Below the pieces are notes generated by a model, which was not told the DNA's origin, made no database searches, and was given only the letters and a program-made list of their open reading frames with translations. This document shows, piece after piece, positions 1 to 12,430 of a stretch of 64,000 nucleotides of DNA. The stretch is from Medicago truncatula (Eukaryota > Streptophyta > Magnoliopsida > Fabales > Fabaceae). The position numbers were made by a program, and so were the translations under genes. The stretch spans positions 50,756,091 to 50,820,090 of the forward strand of contig NC_053044.1 of NCBI RefSeq assembly GCF_003473485.1. The letters are read 5' to 3'. Each line of letters starts with the position of its first letter. Position 1 is the stretch's first letter.

Positions 1-861
1 AAATATTTTTGGGATATGAAAAACTTACATAAAATAAAAGAAGGTTGGTTAATTAAAAAATAATAAAGAGTCTCCTCGTCCTCCCACCCCCTCCTTTCAA
101 AGGTAACAAAACAAAACCTTTACTTCAACGACGATTTCCGGTGGCGCTTAATTAACTCAATCCAAATTCTTGAATTAATCAGTCTCGATGTTTGTTTTAT
201 ATGAGTTGACTCTCAAAGACAAAATTTAATATTTAGTTGATAGATGCAGTATGTATATTTAGCGTCTGATACGTCTTAAATAAAATTATCTTTTATATTT
301 TTTTTAAATAAAATTATGTCGTCAATTAAAATTACATGAGTTTATTTTAAAATTGAAAAAATTACCGTAAAATAATTTGTTTTAAAAAAAAAATCAAACT
401 AATCCATCGAAATTAACACAAAAAAATTATACACAAGATCTTGAGAAAAGCATACTTCAAAGTTTCAAGTCAAACCGACACCACCAAATCAAACCAAATG
501 GATTAATTACATCAAATAGTTGATTATCATTTTATGTGTTTTTTTTTTTTTATGAAAATTGTTTCTCATCTGTTGTTGATATAAACTTAGCTAGTTGTTT
601 ACACAATGCACATCCATTTTTATCTTATATATGCTGAATACAATCAAGAACCATCGATATGTCTTAGTAAAAAAAAAAAAAATGATGACATGGGAACTTA
701 GATAAAGACATGTTATTTGTATCCATAAGTCATATATCAATATGTAAATATTGAAATTGTTAGGTTAAATATATTTATGGCGTTTTAAATTTGAAACTAA
801 AGTCTTCCAATTATTTGTGCGAGTTTTATGTGGTATCTGCGAGTATGTTTATGAAAAAATA
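1..861. other. AT-rich intergenic DNA
   Basis: No open frame, RNA gene or repeat with clear ends was recognised here. The stretch has many A and T runs and ends at the left arm of an inverted-repeat element. Confidence 0.5.
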
Positions 862-1708
862 GAGTATTATTTTTTCCACTCTATAGGATTCTAATGCGCT
901 CTGTGTTTTTTTAAAAATGTCCTTGAAGTTTTCGGATTTCATAATTCGGAATGGTGTTTTCCTTTGTTATAGGGTGAAAAATGGAGTTATGGATTTTTCC
1001 GGATTTTGTAATCCGGAAACTTAAAAAAATAAGGCGCGTTACATGATGTTTCCGGATTACATAATCCGAAAACCTCCTAAACACCCTTTTTTTAAGGTAA
1101 AATAGTTCGGATTATATAATCCGAACTGTATCAGCACAAATCCTAAACATATTTGTAACATGTATAGCCATTTTAGGACAATATTAATATTCTAACTCTT
1201 ATCCTTTTGTTTTGGGTCATTGTTACATGTTCTTAGTCAAAAATCGAGTTTTCGGGCTACTTGATCGGATTGTTCTGAAACTTTCCCAAAAAAATCAGAA
1301 AAAATTCAAGGATCATGACTCCCATAGAAGGGACTTCTTACGGGACTCTGCCCCTCAAAATCCAAAATTCCATTGTTTAGACCCATTTTTCATTTTTTAA
1401 TTATTCATATTCTCAGAAAAATCTGAAAAAAATTTGCATTAGTTTTATTTGATTTTTAGAATTTTTTGTGGTATTTTTATGATTTTATTTGACAGGTTTT
1501 TAACATTTTTTTGTAGTTTTTAAAAGCAAAACTCAAAACTGTTGAAATATGAGAGATTCCGATGACTGATTATATATAAGAATTGTCCGGATTATAAAAT
1601 TCGAAATAGTAAACATGATTCCAGATTATGAAATCTGGAAACCTCAAGAACATTTTTGAAAAAAACGCAGGGGCGCGAAAGTCCTATAGAGTGGGAAAAG
1701 TAATTCTC
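862..1708. mobile_element. Inverted-repeat DNA element with internal TCCGGA palindromes
   Basis: The first and last ~90 bases are imperfect inverted copies of each other: both arms read GAG..TTA, then CCACTCTATAGGA, then a run of T, then AAAAATGTYCTTGA. Inside lie six copies of a palindrome of the form TCCGGATT-n-AATCCGGA, at about 933-949, 999-1016, 1051-1070, 1106-1125, 1588-1603 and 1620-1639. The copy at 1106-1125 is a perfect 20-bp dyad. A candidate short target duplication, aaaaata, flanks both ends (855-861 and 1709-1715), but the flanks are so AT-rich that this is weak. The interior has no transposase-like frame, so this is a non-autonomous element. The superfamily is not certain; the long inverted arms suggest Mutator. 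Confidence 0.7.
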
Positions 1709-2007
1709 AAAAATATATATGTACTATTTGTTAAAGTTTGTTAAAATTTGCAGAGTGACCTCATTGTCTTATCTCTCAACAAACTCAATTTATTTTAGAT
1801 TTTTTTCTTTAATTAATATCATTGGCAATGTACCAAATTATTCTTTACTTAATATTTGAAACGGAAATGATATTGATTATGGCTCACGACACGAAGCCTT
1901 CACGATTTCGCTAGACCTCCCGTGTATTCTTCCCAAGAGGAAATTGTGATTGGTTTGTTTCCTGCTCGGACGATTTTGCGATGCTCCCTTTCAGGATATA
2001 TAATATA

Positions 2008-2455
2008 GGCTTAATTACTTTTTTGATCATCTAACTATTTAATTGGTATTGAATCAGTCCTCTAATTAAAAATTAATTTATTTCGGTCCTCTAAGTTTCT
2101 CACCGTTACTACATTTAGTCATTTCTGTTAGTTTTATTCAAATAAATGTTAGGGTTTGTGTTATGTGGGTATCTGACCTCCTGTTTCACATATACATATG
2201 AATCATAACAGTTACCAATAATATCAGTCACTATTTAATCATAATACCTTAATAAGGCATATGATCAAAATGATATAATAAATAAAGTTAGAGGACCCAC
2301 ATAACAAACTCTAACGTTTATTTGAATAAAACTAACAGAAATGACTAAATGTAGTAACGGTGAGAAACTTAAAGGACCAAAATAAATCAATTTTTACTTA
2401 GAGGACCAATCCGATACCAATTAAATAGTTAGAGGACCAAAAATGTAATTAAACC
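2008..2455. mobile_element. Mutator-like MITE with 9-bp target duplication
   Basis: The ends read GGCTTAATTAC and, on the other strand, GGTTTAATTAC. The inverted arms continue for about 150 bases and share the phrase meaning 'gaggaccaaa' typical of legume Mutator MITEs. The 9-mer tataatata directly flanks both ends (1999-2007 and 2456-2464), which is the duplication length Mutator elements make. There is no coding capacity in the ~130-base centre. Confidence 0.85.
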
Positions 2456-2473
2456 TATAATATAGCATCGTCG

Positions 2474-2634
2474 TTTTTTTTTTTTTTTGGCTTTGCACCC
2501 GCCAAAGGTTGACGACTAATCCGGCTCATGTGTAGAGGCATGTGCACTGACCAAGTGTTGTTCCTCCTGGGAATCAAACCCGATATTTTCCGGATACGTC
2601 CTTGGAAAAAGCTCCTTACCACCGGAGCCCAAGC
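2474..2634 (-). mobile_element. SINE-like retroposon, minus orientation
   Basis: Read on the minus strand, the unit starts near GGGCTCCGGTGGTAAGGAGC, carries a B-box-like GGTTTGATTCCC, and ends in CCTTTGGCGGGTGCAAAGCC followed by a run of 15 A. The internal polymerase III promoter boxes plus terminal A run indicate a SINE. It sits ten bases from the end of the neighbouring Mutator MITE. No clear target duplication was found. Confidence 0.7.
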
Positions 2635-4569
2635 AACTTTATTTTTGTATTTTAAATTGCAAAGGTGTGTTGTACCAAAAAAAAAATATTGCAAAAGTGT
2701 TTATTATAGTCTAATGTTGGTATATTACTCAAAATTGAATCTTCATGAATGTGAAGAATCGTGACACGATTTGGCAACCGTGACACGATTTTTGATGCCG
2801 AATGCATGTTCGGTTCTGAAGGCAAAACGTGACATGATTTAGACATATCTGAAACACGTTTTAAGCACTCCACGACCCATTTTGTTGGGTAAGCTTGGTG
2901 AATCTCATGGAAATCAAAGGAGAGAACTTTTATGGTTTTAGATACTAAATGTTGAAGGTCTTTGGGTGAGGTTCAAAGCTTCAAGATGTGAATCTTGGAG
3001 AACCAAAAGAGGGGGCTCTTGGGAAAAGGGTTGGTGCCTTTTGGGGAAGATTCATGGGGTTGGGAAACACATGAGTGGAGAGTTTTTGTGAGCAACTTAG
3101 GTGAGTCTTGTAAAACCAAAAGAGAATATCCTTAGTGAAATCAAAAACTAAGGGTTGGTTCTCTTTTGGGGGTTAGATTCTAGAGTTGGAAAACAATTTT
3201 AAACACCCTGGGAGAGTGAAAATCATGAGTGTCTTGTTCATTTGTGAGATTGAGAAAATGGGTAGAAATTATGGTTGTTCTTTGTGAGCTTGTTGAAGTT
3301 AATATCTTGTAACCCATCTGTATCTCTTCGTAAGAACTCATTGATAGTGGATTGGAGAGATCAATCTCTCCCCAAGATTAGGTCAAGTTTGACCGAACTG
3401 GGTCAACAATTTATTGGTGTTGTTATCTTTTCTTTTCTTTTGCTTTCTTTATCTTGTTTATTCCTTAGTTGGATTGTGGTTTTGCTATGCACTTGGTTTA
3501 TAGACTAGGTCTATATTATTGTTGTTGCTTGTGATTTACTTTGGTTGTTGGTTGTCATTGATACTTGCTCCACACATCATAGTTTGTATTGTTGTGATTT
3601 TAAGTCCGAATTCAGAACATCTACTAATCTTTCAAAATAAAAATATTATAGTCTAATAATGATAAAAAAAAATTGAGCAAGTAGTAGTAATAATAATAAT
3701 AATAATCTTAAATGAAACTTATATTTAAAGATATAAATAGTTTTATTTATAATTGTTGCCACGAAATCCATTAAAATTTCTGTTGTCATATTAAAAGCTT
3801 ATAAAGAGGCATGCATGCATTAATTTTATTTTATTTTAAAGAATAGAGGCATGATTTCGTGTTAATATGAAAACAAAATATCAAATTTAATGAAACCCAT
3901 ATAGTTGTAAAATTATGGATTTCTCATTAATAAATATGTAAACCAAAATAATTCCATTGATAAAGAAAGAATAAAAGCTGAAACCAAACCAAACCCCTAC
4001 CGTTGTCAAATCATTGACAACTTGTAAGAGAAGTTTGATCGAATTAATTAATTATTATTATAATACAATGGTTTTGGCAGTTTGGGAAAAGCATTTAAAA
4101 TATAAGTATAGGTTATGTCTCTTTTAGGTATTTTTGCTAGAATAGACAAAAAATTGTTGGTGAAAGAGTCTTAGAAGTGTGTTGACTAAAACTTGAAAGG
4201 AATCCCCCAAGCAACTTGGTTTGAAAATGATATACAGAGATGTTGAAAAGTCTTCTTTAATTCCAAAATTTAGACACATATACAAAAATAAATAATAAAT
4301 TAAACAACTTATATCCGTATATGCATGTCTAAATATTTTTTATTTGAAAATACGACCCTTCAAAAAAAATTATTTATTTATTTTTCTTTTAACAGAAAAC
4401 TCATTTTTTTTAAGGACCATTCAAGTATTTGTTGGTGGGGTTAACATTATAAAATGCAACAGAACATTCATTTTCATAGGCCAAAACTCCCCACAAACTG
4501 TCACACACAAAAACAAAACTATACACTTTTTGATATATTTAATTAAATGAGTACTCGTTTTCTCGCATG
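2635..4569. other. Intergenic DNA with a possible decayed LTR-type remnant
   Basis: Between 2757 and 2840 the phrase CGTGACACGATTT occurs twice, with a third degenerate copy. The less AT-rich text from about 2880 to 3620 resembles the leader or LTR of a retrotransposon in composition, but no ends or protein domains can be identified. The remainder is plain AT-rich intergenic sequence. Nothing was recognised as a gene. Confidence 0.3.
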
Positions 4570-4749
4570 AAAAGTTACTATATATTGCATGCAGAATTTT
4601 GAGTCCTAGGACTACTCTCCTTACCACACTACTCCTAAAACAAACACCCCTACTTTCATTCCCAAAATCTCCGATCGTTTGTTTCAAAATCTTAATCCTA
4701 ATTTCTTTTTCCCTTTCTTTGTTAATAATATTAATATTAATTAATTTAC

Positions 4750-4757
4750 TATATAAA
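4750..4757 (+). promoter_or_regulatory. TATA box of the Pumilio gene
   Basis: TATATAAA lies 140 bases before the start codon at 4890, a normal spacing for a plant core promoter with a leader of roughly 100 bases. Confidence 0.55.
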
Positions 4758-4889
4758 AACCCTCTTTTCTTTATTCTGAAAACACAACCCTTAGAACCAA
4801 ACCCTGTGTTCTTTGTCAAACCTTGTGTGACTGTGCCGTCATCGCTGTTTCATCTTCCTTAGGTAACAATCAAACAATCAAACGATTCC

Positions 4890-7780
4890 ATGTCGAACAA
4901 TCGTTTCATTCCTAACGATTCTGTCGATAACGGTGATTCGCCGTTATCACCTCGATCACAGTGGTTCAGTTACATAGCATCGTTAACCCAAAACCAGAAC
5001 CAGAACAATAACCATAACCAAAACCCTTTCATGTCTCAAATCGAAAACCCTAATCAAACCCTAGAACAAGCTTTTTCTCGTCTTTCTGTTGCTAATCCTA
5101 ATCCTAATCAATCTTTTGGTTATGGTGTTGCTAATAATCTTAATGATTATGATTACTCTGGTCTTGGTGTTAGTGTTAATCCTTATTATAACTATAACTA
5201 TGGGATTCAACTCTCTAATCCTAGTCAACCTGATTTCAATAGACCTGTTAGGAATAATAATAACATAGCTTATGGTAGAGGAATTTCGTCGCCGTCGCCG
5301 CGGTTGAGTTCTTATGATGTAAATCAGATTAGGTATAATCATTTGAATGGGGGTATTGGTGGTGGTGGTTATGGTAATGATATGTTTTATGGTAGTGAAG
5401 AACTTATGAGAAATTTTCAATGTGCTTTAAGGAATGAATCCTCTGTGCCAACTTGGGTTAATGATGGTGTTAATGTTAATAATGTTAATGTGAATGGAAT
5501 GAGTGCACATTGGTTTGATGAATTTCGTGGGAGGGTTTATTCGTTAGCGAAGGATACACATGGGAGCAAGATTTTGCAAGAAGTGATGGAAAATTTGGGA
5601 CCTGAAGGGGTTTCATACTTTTTCTTGGAGCTGATTAATCACATGTGTGAGTTGATGGTTGATCCTATTGGTTATGAGGTCATTACAAAAATGGTGGAAG
5701 TTTGTAACCAAGATCAAAAGACTCAAATTGTTCTGTTGGTCACACACCATGGTGCTCAGTTTATCAGAATCTGCCTTAGTCTTCATGGGTATATTTTCAA
5801 GAATCTTTGTTTCTTGTTTCTTAAGGCATTGTAACTTGTGTTTTTTGTAATTGATTAATTCATATGTATATGTACTGAGAAAATTTATTTTATTGTTCAA
5901 GATCTCGTTCTGTTGAGAAACTGTTGGAGAAAGTTACCACCAGAGAGCAAAGAGGTCTAATTATGTCAGCTTTGACCCCTGGAGCTATTGTATTGTCTAA
6001 GGATATCAATGGTCATCGTGTGGTTTTCAATTGTTTGAAAAATTTCCCACATGCTGATACTGAGGTATTCATATACACTTTCAATTGTTGTTAAACTAGA
6101 GAGACACTTTAAGTTCAAATTGTGGATCCTTTTACAAACAAAACAATCTATTTACATGTAATTTAAGGCAGTTTCCTCATAAATTGACTAAGATTTTGTC
6201 GGGGTTCGGGTTAAGGTCTTAAATTGAGGTTGTGTTTCACAATCCCGGATATTAAGCAGGATTGCAGTGTTTAAATGCAACTGCTGGCACTGCAGATTGT
6301 GGCTTTATATGTTTTTCTGAGACCCTCTAGGAATCATGCCATGCTACACTATGAAAACTAATTCTTGTTATCATATTTAACTGTACACTTTGTTTTAAGT
6401 ATTCCTTTCTTTATCCACATTTTTTAGAGTAAATGAATAGCGGTATGTTTGCTCTTGTTTGGACTAGCACTTCAGCATATATACAATTATTTGTTATCTC
6501 TTTGCCTAAGTTCTAAAGAAAGGAAAAAGGATAACCACTCTTATTAGATAAATACCGGTTTGTAAAATTACTTAACTTCAGTTTATGTTTCTGATTATGG
6601 ACTTTTGTCACAGAAATTCCTGGGAGTTATTGCAAGAAATTCTTTGTCACTTTCAAGAGATAAGACCGGATGTTGTGTGCTGCAGTATTGTGTTAGCCAT
6701 GCTCAAGGAGCAACTAAGAATCTTCTGATTCATGAAATAATACTTCATGCTCCACTATTAGCAGAAGATTGTTACGGGTTTGTTTTTACAAGCATTTGGT
6801 TATTTTCTTTCTAGCCAATATAACCAACTTTACAAATCTTCATTGTGTTTTGTTTTTTCATCTTGCAGCAACTATGTGATTCAACATCTAATATCTCTGA
6901 AAATACCAACAGTCTCAGGCAACCTACACCATCAGCTTCAGCAGCAATTTGTATCTCTTTCCTGCAATAAATATGGCAGTAATGTAGTGGAAAAGTTTTT
7001 GCATGATTCAGGAGTGGATATATCTTCCTGCATCATTATAGAATTGCTAAATGATCCTAATGTAACAAGGCTCCTTACGGATCCTTATGGAAATTTTGTC
7101 ATCAGTACTGCATTGAATAAATTTAAGGTTAGCTCTCTTGAATGCATTGTGTTTTCTTAATCTTTGTTTTTCTGTATCACTCAATTTTCTAATTCGGTAT
7201 CTTGGCTAATTGCCAAAGAGTGAAATGCATGGTTTGGCTGTCTTAGTTGGATTAATATATATATATATTTTTTTTCTTTTCAAAAAATGTATCTACTCGA
7301 AGATGTTAGCTATATACATATTTTCTTCTTTAGATGGCTAAATTATTTTAAAAAGGCTTAAAATTGGTTTTTGTTAATGTCCTGCACGTAAGTATCATGC
7401 ATCTCTTCAATTATTAAGCAGTTTATTTGTTGTGGTCCTGTTGGCAACTGCTCTGTTGAAACAAACATGTAACACATGGTTTTTATTGGAATATGTAGTT
7501 TGTCACTTTCTCTTGGCATGTGTAGAGTATATTATATTATAAACAAACACTGTATTAAACTCAATATTCTATTAGCTGCATACTTCATTGTGCTAGAAGG
7601 CTTGGTTTATTGGCCGTTGTGATAACTTTGTTTTTCTTAATTAATAAACAGGGTGCTAGATTCATTAAGAATGCCTTGGAGGAACTGGTCGAAGCAAATT
7701 CTCAAATGATGCGTAGCAATATGTTTGGCAAAAAGGTGCTTGATAAGTTTGAGGGTAAAAATCGGCGTAATAATATATAA
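4890..7780 (+). CDS. Pumilio/PUF-family RNA-binding protein (APUM12-like group)
   Basis: Five exons (4890-5788, 5902-6064, 6614-6777, 6869-7127, 7652-7780) join in frame with GT-AG introns to give about 537 residues. PUF proteins bind 3' UTRs of mRNAs carrying UGUA-type elements and repress them. Residues 1-200 are low-complexity and rich in Asn, Tyr and Gly. The C-terminal ~330 residues contain eight PUF repeats, visible by their cores THGSKILQ, PIGYEVITK, LHGSRSVEK, INGHRVVFN, KTGCCVLQY, CYGNYVIQH, KYGSNVVEK and PYGNFVIST, plus a C-terminal cap with MFGKKVLDK. Length and architecture match the short Arabidopsis APUM7-12 type rather than the long APUM1-6 type. Repeats 6 and 7 keep canonical base-reading residues (NYQ, SNE), while repeats 2, 4, 5 and 8 deviate. 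The gene model is firm; the exact orthologue is not. Confidence 0.92.
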
Positions 7781-8715
7781 ACATGTATTTCATACCTGCT
7801 AGGAGTAACCCTTTTAAAATTAGTGTGTTAAGCTATGTGTGTTAGTTGTTTATTAGTTATCCAAAAAAAAAAAAAAAAAAAAAGGGACCTTAGGGTATGT
7901 GTGTTGTTTTATTAGTTTCTTTCAGTTTTCTTGTTGTGTGTTACTGGCATGGAATGGATGGAATGGATGGAAGGATTTTGCTTTTGGAACAGTTTATGGA
8001 CTAGAGAGGACAATGCTCCGTAGCTGTTTTCATTGCAATGGAAGCTCGGGCTGGTCTCACAAGTTCTGATATTCCACATGTGTAATTTTTTGTGATTCTA
8101 CTGTTATTGTTGCTCTATATTATTGTATGTCCAATAAGAGAATAATGTGGAGGATGGATTAATTTAGGTGGTTCGTTGTTTTTTTAGTATCTTTTTATCT
8201 GTGGGTCGTTTTATTTTATATTTTTGTGGAACTAAGTTTGAACTAAATCTGAGGATAATATCTCATTATTCTCCTTGTTTCTTATAATTTCATCGGTTGA
8301 TGATCGTTTTGTTGCTCTCTTTGATAGCACTACAACCTCAAATGTTGTTTATCACGAAGCATTTTGTAATGTATGATGATGAACGTAAAAATTTAACAAT
8401 AATTGTTTCTGTAAAAAAATGTTGTAGAAACAATTCTATAGTTTATCTTGTTGTCTTTCCTAAAAAAAATTACTTTCGTATTTAACAACAATTATACACA
8501 TAATGCCTCCTCCCATAATTTTTTTCAATCTCTTTTTGTTTTACTGGAATTATTTTTCCAATCTCAGATCTTATCTTAAACTCTTAATTATATAACTTGT
8601 GGAAGTTATTGCTCCCGTTGCTTAACCAAAATAAAACCCGATAGGGAACCACAGCTTGGATTAGATTGCACCACTGTCTTGGTTGTTTTTTGGTGAGATA
8701 TTGTCTTGAGTTGAG
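7781..8715. other. 3' UTR and intergenic spacer
   Basis: The first ~370 bases are probably the 3' UTR of the PUF gene, with a long A run at 7863-7883 and AATAAGAGAATAATG-like polyadenylation context near 8131. The rest is AT-rich with no recognisable gene. Confidence 0.4.
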
Positions 8716-9537
8716 CTACATTATTATCACCGTTATTACCACTCCTTGGTGTCTCTCCCTCAAATGTGTGTTTATTGCGATGACGTGGAGGAAACTTGTT
8801 TACATGCATTAAGGGGGTGCTGCAGCTGTGGAAAAGTGCTATTCCAAATGAAGATAACAATCAATTCTTTAATTATGGGTAACTTGGATAATTGGATTAA
8901 TTTTAAATTTAAATCATGGTGTTGGTTGGAGAGGAAATGGAGATTGGAGAGATATTTGGGGATAGCTCGTCATTGTTTGTGGACGTGGAGCAATAAGGAG
9001 TTGCATGAACATAATTTTGTTAGACCAATTAATCATGTGAATCATGTTCTAAAGATTTCATTAGATTACAATCAAGCAAGAATGACGAACAAAATTATTT
9101 CCAACGTGTGATAGGTTTCCTTAGGTGGAGGCCTCCGCAAGATAATTGGGTGAATTTAAATACGGATGGTGCTTGTAGGGGAGGGAATATAGTTTAGTTG
9201 TTGTGGTATTATTAGAGGCGGTGATGGACAATGGATTGGTGGTTCTGTCAAATTCATCGAAGATTGTGGTGTGTTTGTGGCTGAATTGTGAAAAGTTTTT
9301 TACGGTTTGAGCTATGCGATGCGGATGAGATTTAGAGCAGTTGAGTTGAATGTTGATTCTGCTAGTGTGGAGCAGATCATGAAGTCAAGTAAGTTACATA
9401 GTCGCTTGGGTCGAGCGTCGGTAAATCAAATTCGTCACTTGTTGGAGATTGATTGAAATGTTGAAGTTTTTCACTCATATCAAGAGGCTAATCGGTGTGC
9501 GGATGTTTTAGCAAACCGTGTGCTCTCTAGCTTATAA
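8716..9537 (+). pseudogene. Decayed LINE 3' end: zf-RVT and RNase H-like domains
   Basis: The frame at 8746-9111 contains CVYCDDVEETCLHALRGC, the zinc-binding motif that follows plant L1 reverse transcriptases, then WTWSNKELHEHNF, typical of the same region. From about 9121 a second segment reads NWVNLNTDGACRG and, further on, AVELNVDSASVEQIM and EANRCADVLANRV, the pattern of the RVT_3 RNase H-like domain. The two segments are in different frames and the RNase H part has several stops (for example in GAATTGTGA and ATTGATTGA), so the copy is dead. No upstream reverse transcriptase is present, consistent with 5' truncation. Confidence 0.75.
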
Positions 9538-10736
9538 TTCGATGATACATAAACTTCCATAAAATAAAACCTTTTTATTTAATTAAATATATCATTAACT
9601 TTTTTAAAAAAAAATATTAGATCTGTCAGGTTTGCATCTATATATTCAAGCTAATGAAAACTCTTAACATAAAATATACTTTTAAACATATTAATAGGTC
9701 AAACCATACACTTTCACAACATATTCCATGCTGACTTTAATTTTTCAAACTAACCCAAATCTATTTAATCAAACCAACTACTAATACGGGGACTCGAATA
9801 TCTATCATTCATGTCATACCATATAAATAGTTTACATTATTTTACATTAATGATAAAAAAAATGAGCGCGGTATGATCTGAAACCATAAACAAGCTTTAT
9901 ACATACACAACCCGAGATCACTCTCTTTCTAGTGTAAACTTGGTTCATTCATATATTTGTTTAGTCTGTCAGGAAATTGCTTATTGAATTTGTTTTAGGC
10001 ATGAATGGTCAATTCCCACTTTTACAAGCCTCAAACTTTGTATTGGACTAATTTGATACATTTTCTTTTAAAGTATGTTAATGGGTAGATTCATATATTT
10101 AAGTGTGAAAAAGTGAAAAATTCGATGTTTAAACACTAATCCTTATAAATAATGTCCTTGGTAACCACCACCTGAACTACACTCGAGACAAAAACTTATA
10201 AATTTAAATACTAATTTTGATATTTATTTGTAAAAATGACATAAATTTTTAGTTACATATTTCTCGATATTTGTATATAATCAAACTTACCTCTAAAACG
10301 ATTTTAATTCCTTAAAAAAAACGATTTTAATTGTTGGCTCATTCTATAGTTTTTTTTTTTTTTTTTTTGAGGAAATGTTAGTCTATAGTTATGAAACTTT
10401 AAATTAAATCAAATACACTCTTATTTGTTGAGTGTGGTTATGAACTTATTATAACCCTCACATGCCTAACATGACTCCGAGTTTGTTTCACCATTCGCAT
10501 TACACCTGATTCAACTATAATGAAAATAATGAAATTCTCTTATACAGCATAAATGGTTTATTATTATCTAATACATATGCGAAATCATAATCAGCAAGCT
10601 GAGATACACGCATTAAGACATGACATAATTAAGCTTATAGAGATACATAAGCTCGTTTTGTAGAGTAGAAACTAGAAAGGATAGATAGATTGTGATGCTA
10701 TGCACGGATATGATATAGGAAACATGAATTTACGAA
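9538..10736. other. Intergenic AT-rich spacer
   Basis: No gene or bounded repeat was recognised. The stretch includes a T run at about 10350-10368 and downstream sequence of the convergent GASA gene. Confidence 0.4.
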
Positions 10737-11557
10737 TTAAGGGCATTTTCCTTTGCCCTTTGAATTCTTCATGTCTCTGTAACAAGGACACTCATCTTTG
10801 TTGCCATAAGTCCCAGATGGTACACAGTTACATTTCTCACAACATATCCCACAAAACTTCAAGCATCTGTCCTGAATCGAAGCTTTGGAGCACCTTACTG
10901 CACACTTGCTGTTACAGAAATCTAAATCCACAACACTTCATTAGTTTATAAAGCAAATCTAGTGGCATATATAGAATAAACCTCCCTAATTTATTTTAGT
11001 AAAGCCTCTAAAATATATAAACATAATAAGTGCTCCTTAAGTAAATAAAATTCGTCAATTTCGTCTATGTTTTTAAGATGCCGGAGACTAACAATATCAA
11101 GGCAGACCAAAATGCCAAGTTAGGGTTTGAGTTGTCAAAATTTTGGGCTAAAAAAATCTTCAAAAAGTACAAGTTAGTTATAAATATATAATATGAGATT
11201 TTAGTTTTAGATGTTCACCCAACTCAATTAGTCAATCAAGATGGGAGTTTCATATTCTCCTAGAGTCTGGCCTTGAACATGATCATTTTTCATATATTTT
11301 AAGGGCTAAATCGAAGATTTCATTCATATATTTTAAAGACAAATTTTAATATTTAGGACTAAATTGAAAAGATACTATTATTTTATGGACTAAACTAGTA
11401 ATAAATTGAAACAAATTAAGCACATGTACTGATAGGATAACAAATGAGGAAGGAACATCAATAATATAAATACTATTGGCTTACCAGAACCAGCAAATGA
11501 GACTTCCAATAAAGAGGAGCTGAGGACAAGAAGGAGTATTGCAAATGCAAGCTTCAT
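10737..11557 (-). CDS. GASA/snakin gibberellin-regulated cysteine-rich peptide
   Basis: Two exons on the minus strand, 11557-11485 and 10921-10737, join across a 563-base GT-AG intron to give 85 residues. Residues 1-24 form a secretion signal with a hydrophobic core ([14 protein letters not shown]). The remaining ~60 residues are a complete GASA domain with all twelve cysteines in the family spacing (CxxxCxxxC, CxxxCxxCCxxCxC, CPC, and a final KCP). GASA peptides are secreted or apoplastic, respond to gibberellin and other hormones, and some are antimicrobial (snakins). The spacer between signal peptide and cysteine domain is almost absent, as in short snakin-1-type members. The family assignment is firm; the specific role cannot be read from sequence. 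Confidence 0.93.
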
Positions 11558-11599
11558 CTTGATTTCACAGTGTTGTATAAATTAAAAGAATAGGGGCAT

Positions 11600-11607
11600 A
11601 ATATATA
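11600..11607 (-). promoter_or_regulatory. Possible TATA box of the GASA gene
   Basis: On the minus strand CTATATATTATG lies about 45 bases before the start codon. This would imply a very short leader, so the site is only a candidate. Confidence 0.35.
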
Positions 11608-11610
11608 GAG

Positions 11611-12340
11611 TTGTGATGTGGTATTAAGGGTTGGCTGTCACCAAACAACCGAATTTGAAACTTTAGTACTAGGTTGTGCTGTGGAAGTGTGAGCCAGTTA
11701 AAGGGATGTGATTTTTGTAGTACCTGAGTTAATGAAAGTTAGGTGAATGATGTTACGTGAGACTTCATTGCTTCTCAAGTACTTCCTCTCTTTGTTTAAA
11801 CATGCATCTAGTTTAATATCTTCTTGCTTTTTATTGGCTAACTCACTAATTTAATCCCCCTCTCGGTCCCTCTTCTTATTAATATCAATGTAAAAGAAGT
11901 GCAAATATAAAGCTATAATTAGCAAAAAGTAGTCAATATAAACTATGACCAAACTTTTCCTAAAAACACAAGCAGTTAAAAATAACAGAAAGAGTAATTG
12001 CATATAGCCAAATTGACACAGCTGGATTGTGATTATGATATTTTTCATGAAATGATTTTTTTTTTCTTTAATTTTTTTATGTAAGTAATGAAATGGACCT
12101 TAAACCACATGATTTTATACACAAAAAAAGTGTATGTTAGTTTTTCCTCTCAATTTTTTTTTTTGTTAATTTTTATTTGCAGAGAATTTGTTACTTTTTT
12201 TTTGAAGTAAGAGATTTTGTTACTTTAATGTTACAAAATAATTAAATTCAAAACAGCCATGATAAAATTTTACATGAAAAATTCATGCTTAATTAATTAA
12301 TAAAATGTTTTCTTGAAGGAAAAAAATCAATGCGATTGAT
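11611..12340. other. Upstream region of the GASA gene
   Basis: Promoter-side sequence with homopolymer T and A runs. No gene or bounded repeat was recognised. Confidence 0.35.
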
Positions 12341-12430
12341 TTTTTTTTTTTTTTGTGGTGGCCGAGGTTCAAATCCCGAACCTTGCATATTATTATGCAT
12401 TGTCCATACCAACTGAGCTAAGCTCACGAG
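12341..12430 (-). mobile_element. Short tRNA-derived SINE, minus orientation
   Basis: On the minus strand the unit reads GAGCTTAGCTCAGTTGGTAT (A box region), then a B box GGTTCGGGATTTGAACC (12366-12382), then a terminal run of 14 A. This is the layout of a tRNA-derived SINE. It lacks a cloverleaf anticodon arm, so it is not a functional tRNA gene. Confidence 0.75.

Noticed and set aside
4421-4819. A minus-strand frame of 132 codons
   Set aside because: It lies in the PUF promoter and leader, with no domain and biased composition.
5061-5420. A minus-strand frame of 119 codons rich in Ile, Thr and Arg
   Set aside because: It is the complement of the Asn-rich N-terminus of the PUF gene; its composition is explained by that.
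10700-10951. A plus-strand 83-codon Cys- and His-rich frame
   Set aside because: It is the antisense of the GASA cysteine domain.
12366-12423. A tRNA gene, suggested by A- and B-box sequences
   Set aside because: The boxes are followed by a poly(A) tail and no cloverleaf with anticodon arm can be drawn; it is a SINE.
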